From Pseudobowmanella zhangzhouensis (GTDB lineage Bacteria > Pseudomonadota > Gammaproteobacteria > Enterobacterales > Alteromonadaceae), in assembly GCF_042662685.1 (NCBI RefSeq), contig NZ_JBHSYO010000015.1:1-64000 (forward strand): a stretch of DNA of 64,000 nt, read 5' to 3'. A program made the translations under genes and the position numbers. The stretch's first letter is position 1. The number at the start of each line of letters is the position of its first letter. Under the pieces are notes generated by a model that was not told where the DNA came from, ran no database searches, and saw only the letters and a program-made list of their open reading frames with translations. Positions 54,347 through 62,584 of this stretch are shown here, piece after piece.

Positions 54347-54372
54347 AAAAGCCGGCGACAGCCGGCTTTTTT
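54347..54372 (+). terminator. terminator after gpmA
   Basis: AAAAGCCGGC / GCCGGCTTTT with a GACA loop, plus two further T, 15 bp after the stop. Confidence 0.9.
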
Positions 54373-54423
54373 GTGCTTGATATATAGCGAATACCGCTCT
54401 TTTGTCAGGGCTTGTCAGCTAAC

Positions 54424-54439
54424 GTAAAGGTTAAGTAAA
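54424..54439 (+). promoter_or_regulatory. candidate CpxR box before the DUF4397 lipoprotein gene
   Basis: GTAAA (54424-54428), a 6-bp spacer, GTAAA (54435-54439). Orientation and spacing are identical to the box at cpxR (51297-51312), and the distance to the start codon (64 bp) is the same. Confidence 0.6.
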
Positions 54440-54503
54440 GGCGGCAACTTTTTCCCTCCATTGGTTCTAACAAGGCTTCTAAACACAACAAAAAGGAAGC
54501 CTC

Positions 54504-55865
54504 ATGCATACGCGCTTTGCCCTGATTTTTTCTACCCTCAGCCTGTTATCTCTTACCGGTTGCGGCGGTTCCGACAGTAGCGACGACACCAGCTATACGT
54601 CTGCCTACTTACAGTTCTACAACGCATCCAGTAACAGCCCAAGCGTAAGCTTTCTGGTTGACGACACCCTGATTGGCAAAAGCAGCTTTGCCGATGCCAC
54701 CAGCCTTGCGACCGTGACTGATGGAGATGCTCATGAGCTGCAATGGATTTACGAGGACGAAGACGATGCCGAACATAACGTCGCGACGGACACGCTGACT
54801 CCCAAAGAAGGTTACAAAACCCTGATTGTATTGAGCGGTGATTTTAATGACCCTGAATTTATCCACTACGCGATAAAACGCGACGATCTGGAGGATAACT
54901 TCCGGCTGTTTGCGATGAACGTAGCATCGGTGGAAAACGAGTACGACATTTATCTGGCGCCCGCTGGTGCCGGGATTGCTGACGCTACCTTGCTGGCGAC
55001 GCTCAGTTATCAAAATGGCACCGAACTGGATAACCCAGACGCCACCAACGATGCCCCCTATTGGCCGACGGGCGATTATGTGATTTACCTGACTGAGGTA
55101 GGCACGCAAAATATTCTGTATGATAGTGCCACACTGAATCTCGCCTATGAGACGGAATACACCCTGATGGTGCGTAAATCAGCCGGTGCCCTGCAGGGCC
55201 AGCTCAGCATCGATCTGGTGATTAACAGCACGACCGTGAGCAATATCAGCGACATTAACGCAACCGCACAGTATCGGGTGTATAACAGCCTCGACGATGC
55301 CAATAGCCTGAGCATGACCCTGAGCGACAACCAAAGCAACGACTCAGAACTGTCGCTGGCCACCGATACCCTGTCGGAATTCTCTGCGGCGGCTTATGGT
55401 GACTACCGCCTGCATGCGAGCTTAGGCGAATTGCGCATCGAAAATCGTCTGCTATCGCTAAATCAGGGGCAAAGCAAAGCGCTGATCTTTTACCAAAATG
55501 CTGAGCAGCAGCTGGCACTGCTGACCGTCACCGAAAGTGAATTACCCCAGGTATATGAACATGACCTGCGATTAGTGAATCTGACCAATGATTATGACGA
55601 TATTGCGATCTACTTTGTGCAAGCCGACCAAACCATTGAAAGCAGTAATCATTACTTCCTCGGCATCGAGTTCGCCGAAACCGCAAACTATAAGTTGCCG
55701 TTGGGGTACTACGAGGTCGTTGCTGTGGCAGAAGACGAGGACGGCAATCTGGTGCTGATGGACAGAACCCCGTCCATGACACTGGAAGAAGGCGAAAACT
55801 ATCTCATCACCTTAGAGACCGATACCACCTCTGCCACTGGCTATCGCTTACACGTCTTACACTAA
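54504..55865 (+). CDS. outer-membrane-type lipoprotein with DUF4397 repeats
   Basis: A 453-residue lipoprotein. The lipobox is LTGC with Cys at position 20, followed by Gly, so it is not an inner-membrane retention signal. A Ser/Asp-rich tether leads to beta-rich DUF4397-like modules. Residues about 33-215 and 250-445 look like an internal duplication (AYLQFYNASSNSPSVSFLVD aligns with QYRVYNSLDDANSL and DLRLVNLTNDYDDIAIYFV). The protein is strongly acidic. Function is unknown; DUF4397 proteins are surface-associated and immunoglobulin-like. A CpxR-type box lies upstream. Confidence 0.8.
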   Translation: MHTRFALIFSTLSLLSLTGCGGSDSSDDTSYTSAYLQFYNASSNSPSVSFLVDDTLIGKSSFADATSLATVTDGDAHELQWIYEDEDDAEHNVATDTLTPKEGYKTLIVLSGDFNDPEFIHYAIKRDDLEDNFRLFAMNVASVENEYDIYLAPAGAGIADATLLATLSYQNGTELDNPDATNDAPYWPTGDYVIYLTEVGTQNILYDSATLNLAYETEYTLMVRKSAGALQGQLSIDLVINSTTVSNISDINATAQYRVYNSLDDANSLSMTLSDNQSNDSELSLATDTLSEFSAAAYGDYRLHASLGELRIENRLLSLNQGQSKALIFYQNAEQQLALLTVTESELPQVYEHDLRLVNLTNDYDDIAIYFVQADQTIESSNHYFLGIEFAETANYKLPLGYYEVVAVAEDEDGNLVLMDRTPSMTLEEGENYLITLETDTTSATGYRLHVLH

Positions 55866-55881
55866 GGCACAACCGACCAAC

Positions 55882-55910
55882 AAAAAGCCCGCTTTGTTGC
55901 GGGCTTTTTT
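55882..55910. terminator. bidirectional terminator between the DUF4397 gene and gpsA
   Basis: AAAAAGCCCGC / GCGGGCTTTTTT with a TTTGTT loop; T-runs on both strands end the two converging genes. Confidence 0.9.
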
Positions 55911-55917
55911 AACTGGT

Positions 55918-56925
55918 TTATTTGGATTCGCTTTTGCGATCGCGGCCTAACAATGCCAGACTGGCGTCCATAGCGGATTTACCCTCGTATAAAACCTGGT
56001 AAATCTGCTCAGTAATAGGCATTTCCACGCCCTGACGTTGCGCCAGCATGTGGACTTCTTTGGTATTACGATAGCCTTCCACCACCTGACCAATTTCATC
56101 CATCGCCTGTTGCACCGATTTGCCCTGACCCAATGCCAGACCAAAACGACGATTGCGGGATTGATTGTCAGTACAGGTCAACACCAGGTCACCTAACCCT
56201 GCCATGCCCATAAAGGTTTGTGGCTCGGCACCTAACGTGGCGCCTAAACGGGTCAGTTCAGCTAACCCACGGGTGATTAACGCGGTGCGGGCATTGGCAC
56301 CATAACCGATACCATCAGCCAAGCCGGCACCGATAGCGATAACATTTTTTACCGCGCCGCCAAGTTGCACACCGATGAAATCATCATTTTTGTACACCCG
56401 GAAACTGCGGTCACAGTGCAGCATCTCTGCCAGTTGCTCAATAAACTCATCATCACAGGATGATAATGAAATCGCGGTCGGTAACCCGGCGGCCATTTCC
56501 TTTGCAAACGTTGGACCTGACAACACCGCTAGGCTGCGCTTTTCACCCAGTTCCTGACGCGCAACCGCCTGCAATAAATCGCCGTTATCCGGATCTAACC
56601 CTTTGGTTGCCCAGGCAATTTTATGGGTATCCGTCAGTTGCGGCGCAATCGCTTTCAACATGCCACGAAACGCATGACTGGGTACCACGACTAACACAAA
56701 GTCCGAATGAGCCAGCGCTTTGTTCAGATCGGTTTCTACGTTCAGGCTGGCAGGAAACGTTGCCCCCGGCAGATAGCGTTCATTGCTGCGGGCTGCAGCC
56801 ATCGCTTGCATTTGCTCACTGTCCCGCCCCCACAACAGCGTATCAACGCCGTTACGGGCAAAACATATAGCAAGGGCGGTGCCGTAAGACCCCGCCCCCA
56901 AAACCGTTAACGTTTTGTTCTGCAT
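55918..56925 (-). CDS. gpsA: glycerol-3-phosphate dehydrogenase (NAD(P)+)
   Basis: GpsA (335 aa) reduces dihydroxyacetone phosphate to glycerol-3-phosphate for phospholipid synthesis. The NAD(P) motif is LGAGSYGTALAICFARNG; the catalytic Lys lies in LGGAVKNVIAIGAGLADG. It lies 5 bp after secB, as in the E. coli secB-gpsA order. Confidence 0.97.
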   Translation of the reverse strand: MQNKTLTVLGAGSYGTALAICFARNGVDTLLWGRDSEQMQAMAAARSNERYLPGATFPASLNVETDLNKALAHSDFVLVVVPSHAFRGMLKAIAPQLTDTHKIAWATKGLDPDNGDLLQAVARQELGEKRSLAVLSGPTFAKEMAAGLPTAISLSSCDDEFIEQLAEMLHCDRSFRVYKNDDFIGVQLGGAVKNVIAIGAGLADGIGYGANARTALITRGLAELTRLGATLGAEPQTFMGMAGLGDLVLTCTDNQSRNRRFGLALGQGKSVQQAMDEIGQVVEGYRNTKEVHMLAQRQGVEMPITEQIYQVLYEGKSAMDASLALLGRDRKSESK

Positions 56926-56930
56926 TGCAA

Positions 56931-57431
56931 TTACGCGTCAAGCTTCGGCGCTTCGCCGCCTTGTTGCGCATCCTGCATACGTTTTTGCATGTACGCTGCG
57001 AAGACTGCTTCAAAGTTTACCGGTGTCAGGTTCAGTACCGGGAATGAACCACGGTTAACCAGGCTGGCAATCGCTTCACGGGCATATGGGAACAGGATAT
57101 TTGGACAAGCCACACCCAGAGTGTGTACTTTGTGCGCATCTTCCATACCGCCGATAGTGAAGATACCTGCCTGCTGTACTTCAACCAGAAACGCCACATC
57201 ATCACCGAGTTTGGCAGTAACCGTAACTGACAGCACCACTTCGAATAAATCGTTCCCTAATGGGTTGCTCTTGGTGTCCAGATCCAAATTGATATCCGGT
57301 TTCCACTCTTTCTGGAACATCATAGGGGTGTTTGGCGCTTCGTAGGAAATATCTTTTACATAGATGCGCTGGATGGCGAATTGTGGGCCTTGTTGCGGCG
57401 CTGCGCCGTTCTCATTTACTTGTTCTGTCAT
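56931..57431 (-). CDS. secB: protein-export chaperone SecB
   Basis: SecB (166 aa) is a tetrameric cytosolic chaperone that keeps preproteins unfolded and hands them to SecA. The IQRIYVKDISYEAPNTP motif and VACPNILFPYAREAI helix are typical. It lies 15 bp after grxC. Confidence 0.97.
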   Translation of the reverse strand: MTEQVNENGAAPQQGPQFAIQRIYVKDISYEAPNTPMMFQKEWKPDINLDLDTKSNPLGNDLFEVVLSVTVTAKLGDDVAFLVEVQQAGIFTIGGMEDAHKVHTLGVACPNILFPYAREAIASLVNRGSFPVLNLTPVNFEAVFAAYMQKRMQDAQQGGEAPKLDA

Positions 57432-57446
57432 GGTTTTTCCTAGTTA

Positions 57447-57716
57447 TTATTGTCCGGCCTGGCCGGTTAAAAGGGCGTCTAACTGACCCCGAGCGTCCAG
57501 CGCATATAAATCATCGCAACCACCAATGTGTTGCGCATCGATAAAGATTTGCGGAACCGACGTGCGCCCATTGGCACGATCCAGCATTTCACTGCGGCGG
57601 GCGGGCTCACTCTCGATATCATATTCGGTAAAATCTAAGCCCTTTTGGCTTAACAGCGCTTTGGCCCGGCGGCAATAACCACACCAGTCCCGGGTATAAA
57701 TTTCAACGTTCGACAT
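57447..57716 (-). CDS. grxC: glutaredoxin 3 (CGYC active site)
   Basis: An 89-residue glutaredoxin that reduces disulfides with glutathione. The active site is CGYC (12-15), not the CPYC usual for E. coli GrxC, while the TSVPQIFIDAQHIGGCDDL glutathione-binding region is standard. It lies 3 bp before the rhodanese stop, in the yibN-grxC-secB-gpsA order. Confidence 0.93.
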   Translation of the reverse strand: MSNVEIYTRDWCGYCRRAKALLSQKGLDFTEYDIESEPARRSEMLDRANGRTSVPQIFIDAQHIGGCDDLYALDARGQLDALLTGQAGQ

Positions 57717-57719
57717 AAA

Positions 57720-58145
57720 TTACTTACTCACTGGTAAGCTGGCACTGGTCCAGCTGCCCATGCCACCTTTCAATACACTCACCTGCTCAAAGCCGGCTTT
57801 GTGTAAACGGTTAGCCACAGGCTTGGCACTAATACCCATATTACATACCACGATAATGGGCTTAGATTTGTACTTTTCAACCTCAGCCAGGTCACCTTTA
57901 AGGATTTTATCCGACGCGACATTTTTGGCGCCCAGAATATGGCCTTTACGAAAATCGGCCTGACCACGGATATCCAGTACCACCCCATCATGCTTGTTCA
58001 TCAGCTCGGTGGTTTGGTGATTATTGATTTCTTTTACTTTGGATAACGCGCCAGCGATAAAGCTATAAATCAGTGCCACGAACAACACGATCCACAGGCC
58101 ACTAAGTACAAAATTAGCGGTTAGAAACTCTACAAACTCTTCCAT
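57720..58145 (-). CDS. yibN: membrane-anchored rhodanese-like protein (YibN type)
   Basis: A 141-residue protein with one N-terminal membrane helix (about 12-32) and a rhodanese domain (about 45-138). The active-site loop is VVCNMGISAKP (C101), a full-length loop with a Cys, so sulfurtransferase activity is possible. Gene order before grxC-secB is conserved in enteric bacteria. It is divergent from envC. Confidence 0.85.
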   Translation of the reverse strand: MEEFVEFLTANFVLSGLWIVLFVALIYSFIAGALSKVKEINNHQTTELMNKHDGVVLDIRGQADFRKGHILGAKNVASDKILKGDLAEVEKYKSKPIIVVCNMGISAKPVANRLHKAGFEQVSVLKGGMGSWTSASLPVSK

Positions 58146-58315
58146 TTCGGCTATTTCCCCTGAAAATGGTGCGAAAAACAGTAAAAAACGACCGCAGAGT
58201 ATATAGAAATCGCCGCCTGATTACAGTCCCTTGCTTTTGATCCACGTTAGTTTCTTCACAATTGGAGCATCTGTGGCAGAATGCATCTGAAATACAAGTG
58301 AGTAGGATCAATAAC

Positions 58316-59455
58316 TTGCAGGCTCGTCGCGTCTTTTTGCTATTTTTTTTAAGCTGGAATCTGCTCTGCGCCGGATACGCCGTGGCGCAGCAGGAAGAAG
58401 AAAAACTGACCGAAATCCAGCAACAAATTCGCGAAAAGCAGGCCTCACTGCAACAAGATCTGGCTAGCGCCAAGAGCCTGCAGGCACAACTTAAACAGGA
58501 TGAATTGCGCGTCGCCGAAGCGGCCAAACGCCTCAATCACACGCAGACGGCCCTGCAACAAAACCAGACAGAAACAAAAAAACTCAATGCAGAGCGACAG
58601 ACCCTGCAGCAACAGCTCAATCAGCAGCAAGCAGTATTAGCCGAGCAATTGCGCAGCGCCTACATGGCCGGCGATCATGACTACGCCAAGATGTTGTTTA
58701 ACCTGAATAAAGCCGGTGAATTCGAGCGCATGCTTAGTTACTACCAGTACCTGAGCAAAGAGCGCCAGCAACAAATCGATACCTTCCGCACCCTCGGTGA
58801 ACAGCTTGCCGCAGTCGTCGCCGAGCTGGCGTCCAGGCAGCAAGAACTGGAGACACTGGCCAGCACCCAACTGCAACAAAAATCTGAGCTGGATAAGCAA
58901 CAAAAGCTGCGTGAAATTACCCTTGGCAAGCTTAACCAGCAAATCGCTTCGCAGGCGGCGCAGGTAGAGCAGTTACAAATCAACGAACAATCCCTGTTGC
59001 AGGCTCTGCAGGAAGCCCAGCAACAGCAACAATCCAGCAATCAGCAACCTGTGGCACTCAATGGTCTGGCCCGTCTGCAGGGTAAATTACCTAAGCCGGT
59101 CAGTGGCCGAATGGATACGCTGTTCGGTAAACGTCGCCAGGGACAAGTGCGCTGGAAAGGTGTGATGATTTACGCCAATGCCGGAGATCAGGTCAAAGCG
59201 GTAGACGATGCAAGGGTATTATATGCCGACTGGCTGAAAGGCTTTGGACTGGTTATCGCGTTGGATCACGGTGATGGTTATATGAGCCTGTACGGGCACA
59301 ATCAGGCGCTGTTGCTTAATGCCGGCGATACCGTTCGCGGCGGGGATACCATTGCACTGGTGGGTCAAAGCGGGGGGCAAAGTTTACCCGGACTGTATTT
59401 TGAAATCCGTCACAAAGGCGAACCCGTCAACCCGGGTAAATGGCTGGTCAGATAA
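58316..59455 (+). CDS. envC: murein hydrolase activator EnvC
   Basis: EnvC (379 aa) activates septal amidases at division. TTG 58316 is chosen because AGGA (58304-58307) precedes it by eight bases and it opens a clean signal peptide; longer in-frame TTG (58262) and GTG (58298) starts lack a ribosome-binding site. A coiled coil (about 30-245) is followed by a degenerate LytM/M23 domain. The zinc-ligand HxH is replaced (LYFEIRH instead of HLHFE), the mark of a non-catalytic activator. Confidence 0.93.
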   Translation: MQARRVFLLFFLSWNLLCAGYAVAQQEEEKLTEIQQQIREKQASLQQDLASAKSLQAQLKQDELRVAEAAKRLNHTQTALQQNQTETKKLNAERQTLQQQLNQQQAVLAEQLRSAYMAGDHDYAKMLFNLNKAGEFERMLSYYQYLSKERQQQIDTFRTLGEQLAAVVAELASRQQELETLASTQLQQKSELDKQQKLREITLGKLNQQIASQAAQVEQLQINEQSLLQALQEAQQQQQSSNQQPVALNGLARLQGKLPKPVSGRMDTLFGKRRQGQVRWKGVMIYANAGDQVKAVDDARVLYADWLKGFGLVIALDHGDGYMSLYGHNQALLLNAGDTVRGGDTIALVGQSGGQSLPGLYFEIRHKGEPVNPGKWLVR

Positions 59456-59792
59456 ATGGACTAAACCGAATTGCCAGAAAACCAACCAGCACCCACAGCA
59501 GATACATCACAATACTCAACGCTTTGGCGAGCCCTTTGGTGTAACCAAAATGCAAAAACGTACGCTGGATCCGCTGTGCTGAATTTGCGCCTAACCCACC
59601 GAACACCACCATGGTAAACAGCATCATCGACGAGGCTAGCGTGGCGTCCCCGGAGATTGTCGAAGCCATCCACAACACACTGACGGCAAACACGGCACCC
59701 GATAGCATGGTCGCTATTTGTGCAAAGGATAATCGGGGGATTTTTATCGGCATGCTGAAACTCGCCAAGTCAATTGGGGGTGTTATACTCAC
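59448..59792 (-). CDS. small integral membrane protein of unknown function
   Basis: A protein of 114 residues with three hydrophobic segments (about 26-46, 52-70 and 90-110). No family is recognised. An in-frame ATG at residue 14 (MPIKIPRLSF) is an alternative start. The 3' end overlaps envC by 8 bp (convergent), and its 5' end is divergent from the YibQ-like gene. The opposite strand has only fragmentary frames, supporting this one as real. Confidence 0.6.
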   Translation of the reverse strand: MSITPPIDLASFSMPIKIPRLSFAQIATMLSGAVFAVSVLWMASTISGDATLASSMMLFTMVVFGGLGANSAQRIQRTFLHFGYTKGLAKALSIVMYLLWVLVGFLAIRFSPFI

Positions 59793-59816
59793 TGCCCGTA
59801 ACCTTAACCCAAACCG

Positions 59817-60602
59817 GTGGATGTTGTCTTGCCAAGGACGCTGATTTTCCTGCTCTCGCTGTGCATGTCCTGTTATGCCTCAGCCGCTAAAGTCGCCATC
59901 ATTATGGATGACATTGGCTACCGTCAGTCTGATATAAACACCCTAAGCTTACCGGTTGCAGTGACCTTTTCGATATTGCCCTATACCCCACTTGGACAAC
60001 AGATTGCCCAGCAGGCGGCGCAGCAGCAGCGTGAAATCATGTTGCATATGCCGATGGAAGCGGACAATGGCAAATATCCGGGCCCCGGGGCAGTGATGGC
60101 GAATATGTCAGCCCAATCGATTCAACAGCAATTGCAGTTAGCATTGAATGACTTACCTCAGGCAGTGGGTCTGAATAATCATATGGGCAGTAAGGTTACC
60201 CAAATGCCCGCGGCGATGCAGGCCATGGCAGAGTGGCTTGCAAAGCAGAATCTGTATTTCGTTGATAGTCGCACTACCGTGCGTACCCGAGCGGAGCAAG
60301 CGGCCCGCGCCAAAGGCATCGCGACCCTGCATCGCCATGTTTTTCTGGATAATCAGCTCAGTGAGGCTGAAATGCAGGCGCAGTTGCGTCGACTCATCGC
60401 CCTGGCAAAAAAGCAAAATAATGCCATTGCCATTGCGCACCCCCATCCACAAACCGTGGCGTTTTTGGCGGATGTTGAGCTGCGCCTGCGCAAGCATGAC
60501 ATCGAGCTGGTACCGGTGAGTCAATTATTCCCACCGAAGCAATTGGTACAACAATCCCACAAGCCACCAGCAGGTGACAAAGTCCATGCAACTGCGCGAT
60601 AA
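59817..60602 (+). CDS. divergent polysaccharide deacetylase (YibQ family)
   Basis: A 261-residue exported protein with a signal peptide and a divergent polysaccharide deacetylase barrel: IIMDDIGYRQSD (Asp-Asp), MLHMPMEA, LNNHMGSKVTQ (metal His) and VDSRTT. GTG 59817 gives the full frame; TTG 59829 with GGTGG upstream is a plausible shorter start. The family often sits after envC, as here, and may act on peptidoglycan or surface sugar. The substrate is not established. Confidence 0.85.
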   Translation: MDVVLPRTLIFLLSLCMSCYASAAKVAIIMDDIGYRQSDINTLSLPVAVTFSILPYTPLGQQIAQQAAQQQREIMLHMPMEADNGKYPGPGAVMANMSAQSIQQQLQLALNDLPQAVGLNNHMGSKVTQMPAAMQAMAEWLAKQNLYFVDSRTTVRTRAEQAARAKGIATLHRHVFLDNQLSEAEMQAQLRRLIALAKKQNNAIAIAHPHPQTVAFLADVELRLRKHDIELVPVSQLFPPKQLVQQSHKPPAGDKVHATAR

Positions 60603-61380
60603 AACGGTCTGGATCACGGGTGCGTCATCAGGCATTGGTAAAGCCCTGGCGCAGGCATGCGCTGCACAAGGCGCAAGCCTGATTCTGTCTGCCAGACGAA
60701 TAGATGCGTTAGAACAGGTCAGACAAACCCTGCCTAACAGTCAGCAACATTGGGTTATTCCGCTTGATTTGGCGTTACCTGAACTGGCTGCCAAGACAAT
60801 TAACGACAACCTGCCCGCGCTGCCACCCGTGGACATACTGATAAATAATGCGGGCATTTCGCAACGTAGTCGTATCGCCGATACTCAGCTTGATGTGTAC
60901 CGACAAGTCATGGAAGTGGATTACTTCGGCACGGTTGCTGTGACTCAGGCACTATTGCCGATGTTAATCGCGCGCAAAGGAATGGTCGTCACGATTGCCA
61001 GCGTGGCGGGCAAAGTCGCCGGACAGGGTATGTCAGGTTATAGCGCGGCCAAGCACGCCATCGTGGCGTTTATGGATAGCCTGAGGGCAGAGACAGCAAC
61101 TGACGGATTACAGGTATTAACTGTGTGCCCGGGATTCGTGCAAACCGATATCTCACGTAACAGTCTGACCGGCGATGGCAGCCAGTTCGGTGAGCTTTCG
61201 TCCTCCATTGCTAACGGCATATCCGCACAGGACTGCGCCACGCAAATTATCCGAGGCATAGAGCACAACAAACGGGAAATCATCATAGGTAAAGGACTCA
61301 GTCGCTGGGCGCCATTGATTAAGCGTTTGTTTCCGCTGTGGTTTATGTCACTTAGTGCGAAAATGGCCGGGCGCGACTAA
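60586..61380 (+). CDS. short-chain dehydrogenase/reductase
   Basis: A 264-residue classical SDR. ATG 60586 is chosen over the in-frame GTG at 60574; it follows CAGGTG. The cofactor motif is TGASSGIG (11-18), NNAG (87-90), and the catalytic Ser 139, Tyr 152 and Lys 156 (YSAAK) are all present. A basic residue after strand 2 suggests NADP. Substrate unknown. It overlaps the YibQ gene by 17 bp. Confidence 0.88.
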   Translation: MQLRDKTVWITGASSGIGKALAQACAAQGASLILSARRIDALEQVRQTLPNSQQHWVIPLDLALPELAAKTINDNLPALPPVDILINNAGISQRSRIADTQLDVYRQVMEVDYFGTVAVTQALLPMLIARKGMVVTIASVAGKVAGQGMSGYSAAKHAIVAFMDSLRAETATDGLQVLTVCPGFVQTDISRNSLTGDGSQFGELSSSIANGISAQDCATQIIRGIEHNKREIIIGKGLSRWAPLIKRLFPLWFMSLSAKMAGRD

Positions 61381-61417
61381 TTTTTACCCGAAGGGTGGCT
61401 TTCGCTAACCCGGGTTT

Positions 61418-61432
61418 TGTTATAATATAACA
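61418..61432. promoter_or_regulatory. Zur-type operator over an extended -10 promoter
   Basis: TGTTATAATATAACA is a perfect 15-bp palindrome. It matches the gammaproteobacterial Zur core GTTATA-N-TATAAC. The same bases contain TG-T-TATAAT, an extended -10 promoter for the gene at 61459, so zinc-loaded Zur would block initiation. Confidence 0.75.
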
Positions 61433-61458
61433 TCCCTTTAGCCATCGACATTTATCCT

Positions 61459-61845
61459 ATGAGCATCAGTAAAAACGGTCTTCTGGACAGATTTGGTATC
61501 TGGATCAGCAGCTTATGTGCATTGCACTGCTTGCTGTTACCTGTCCTGCTGCCAATTTTACCGCTCATTGGCGCATCCATCTTCGCAGAGGTATGGTTCG
61601 AACGTACGATCCTTACCCTGTCATTATTAGTCGGTAGCTGGGCACTGATATCCGGTTATAGCCGCTTTCACCGCCAGGCCTACCCCTTGGGGCTATTACT
61701 GGCTGGCGGCCTGATTTACTGGAACAAAGACATGTTTGGCGAGTCGATGGAGCCCTTCACCATTGCCGTTGGAGCATTACTGCTGATTACTGCCCATGTC
61801 AGCAATCTGCGTTTGTGCAACCGCTGTCAGGATTGCGAAGAATAA
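61459..61845 (+). CDS. MerC-domain membrane protein, probably zinc-responsive
   Basis: A 128-residue inner-membrane protein with four hydrophobic segments, the MerC layout. The N-terminal metal motif is CALHC (20-24) and the C-terminal tail has C120, C123 and C126. MerC was named from mercury operons, but chromosomal members without mer genes are often Zur-controlled, which the operator here supports. A zinc or other soft-metal transport role is inferred. The tail overlaps the convergent glycerophosphodiesterase gene by 19 bp. Confidence 0.82.
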   Translation: MSISKNGLLDRFGIWISSLCALHCLLLPVLLPILPLIGASIFAEVWFERTILTLSLLVGSWALISGYSRFHRQAYPLGLLLAGGLIYWNKDMFGESMEPFTIAVGALLLITAHVSNLRLCNRCQDCEE

Positions 61846-62573
61846 CTCAGGGGTGACGGTTGTGCTTCTGCCGTTTGTAAATGATGAGCACGTCTGACTA
61901 ACGCTCGACTGGGAACATTAGTAAACACGCCGTTAACCCCCATTGCCGCCATATCATCCAAATCCTCGATTTCATCTACCGTATAGACATAGACAGGCAA
62001 GCCCCGCTGATGGGCGTCGAAAACGAAATCAGCACTCAGACAGTCGATATCAATATGCACCGAATAGGCATTCAGTTGCTGAGCAAACGCCGCGTAATCC
62101 AGCGGACAACTGGCGGTTAGTGCACCGATCTGAATGGATGGCCGCAGTTGTTTAACGTTGAACAACAAGTGGTGATTAAACGACGACAAGATAAATTGCT
62201 CGAGACGGAAATCCAGTTCATTTACTGCCCTGTCGATATGTTGCAATACAGGCAAGACATCACTGATCCCCTTCAACTCAATATTCAGTACGCAGGCGCC
62301 ATTGATGCATTGCAGGGTTTGCCATAGCGTGGGTACAACCTGACCGTTGCCGGCATCCAGCAGAGCCATTATGGCTTTGCTCTGATCTTTCACTCGCCCG
62401 GAGCCAGACGTCGTGCGGTGTAGCCAGCGATCGTGAATCACATAGAGTTCATCTTCCACTGCATGCACATCGATTTCGATGCCATCTACGCCACGTTCAA
62501 TCGCAATTTGAAACGCTTCAAGGGTATTTTCAGGCGCTTCACTACTGGCGCCCCGATGAGCAAAAATCAGCAT
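61827..62573 (-). CDS. glycerophosphodiester phosphodiesterase (UgpQ type)
   Basis: A 248-residue TIM-barrel enzyme hydrolysing glycerophosphodiesters to glycerol-3-phosphate and an alcohol. The catalytic motifs AHRGASSEAPENTLEAF, GIEIDVHAVEDELYVIHD and LNIELKG are intact. It has no signal peptide, so it is cytoplasmic like UgpQ. It lies 11 bp after the EamA transporter, probably in one operon with psd. Confidence 0.9.
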   Translation of the reverse strand: MLIFAHRGASSEAPENTLEAFQIAIERGVDGIEIDVHAVEDELYVIHDRWLHRTTSGSGRVKDQSKAIMALLDAGNGQVVPTLWQTLQCINGACVLNIELKGISDVLPVLQHIDRAVNELDFRLEQFILSSFNHHLLFNVKQLRPSIQIGALTASCPLDYAAFAQQLNAYSVHIDIDCLSADFVFDAHQRGLPVYVYTVDEIEDLDDMAAMGVNGVFTNVPSRALVRRAHHLQTAEAQPSPLSYSSQS

Positions 62574-62584
62574 AACCGACCTTG

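Noticed and set aside
61401..61417. AACCCGGGTT palindrome as a terminator for the SDR gene
   Set aside because: It has no loop and sits in the promoter region of the next gene; a 4-base T-run is not enough.
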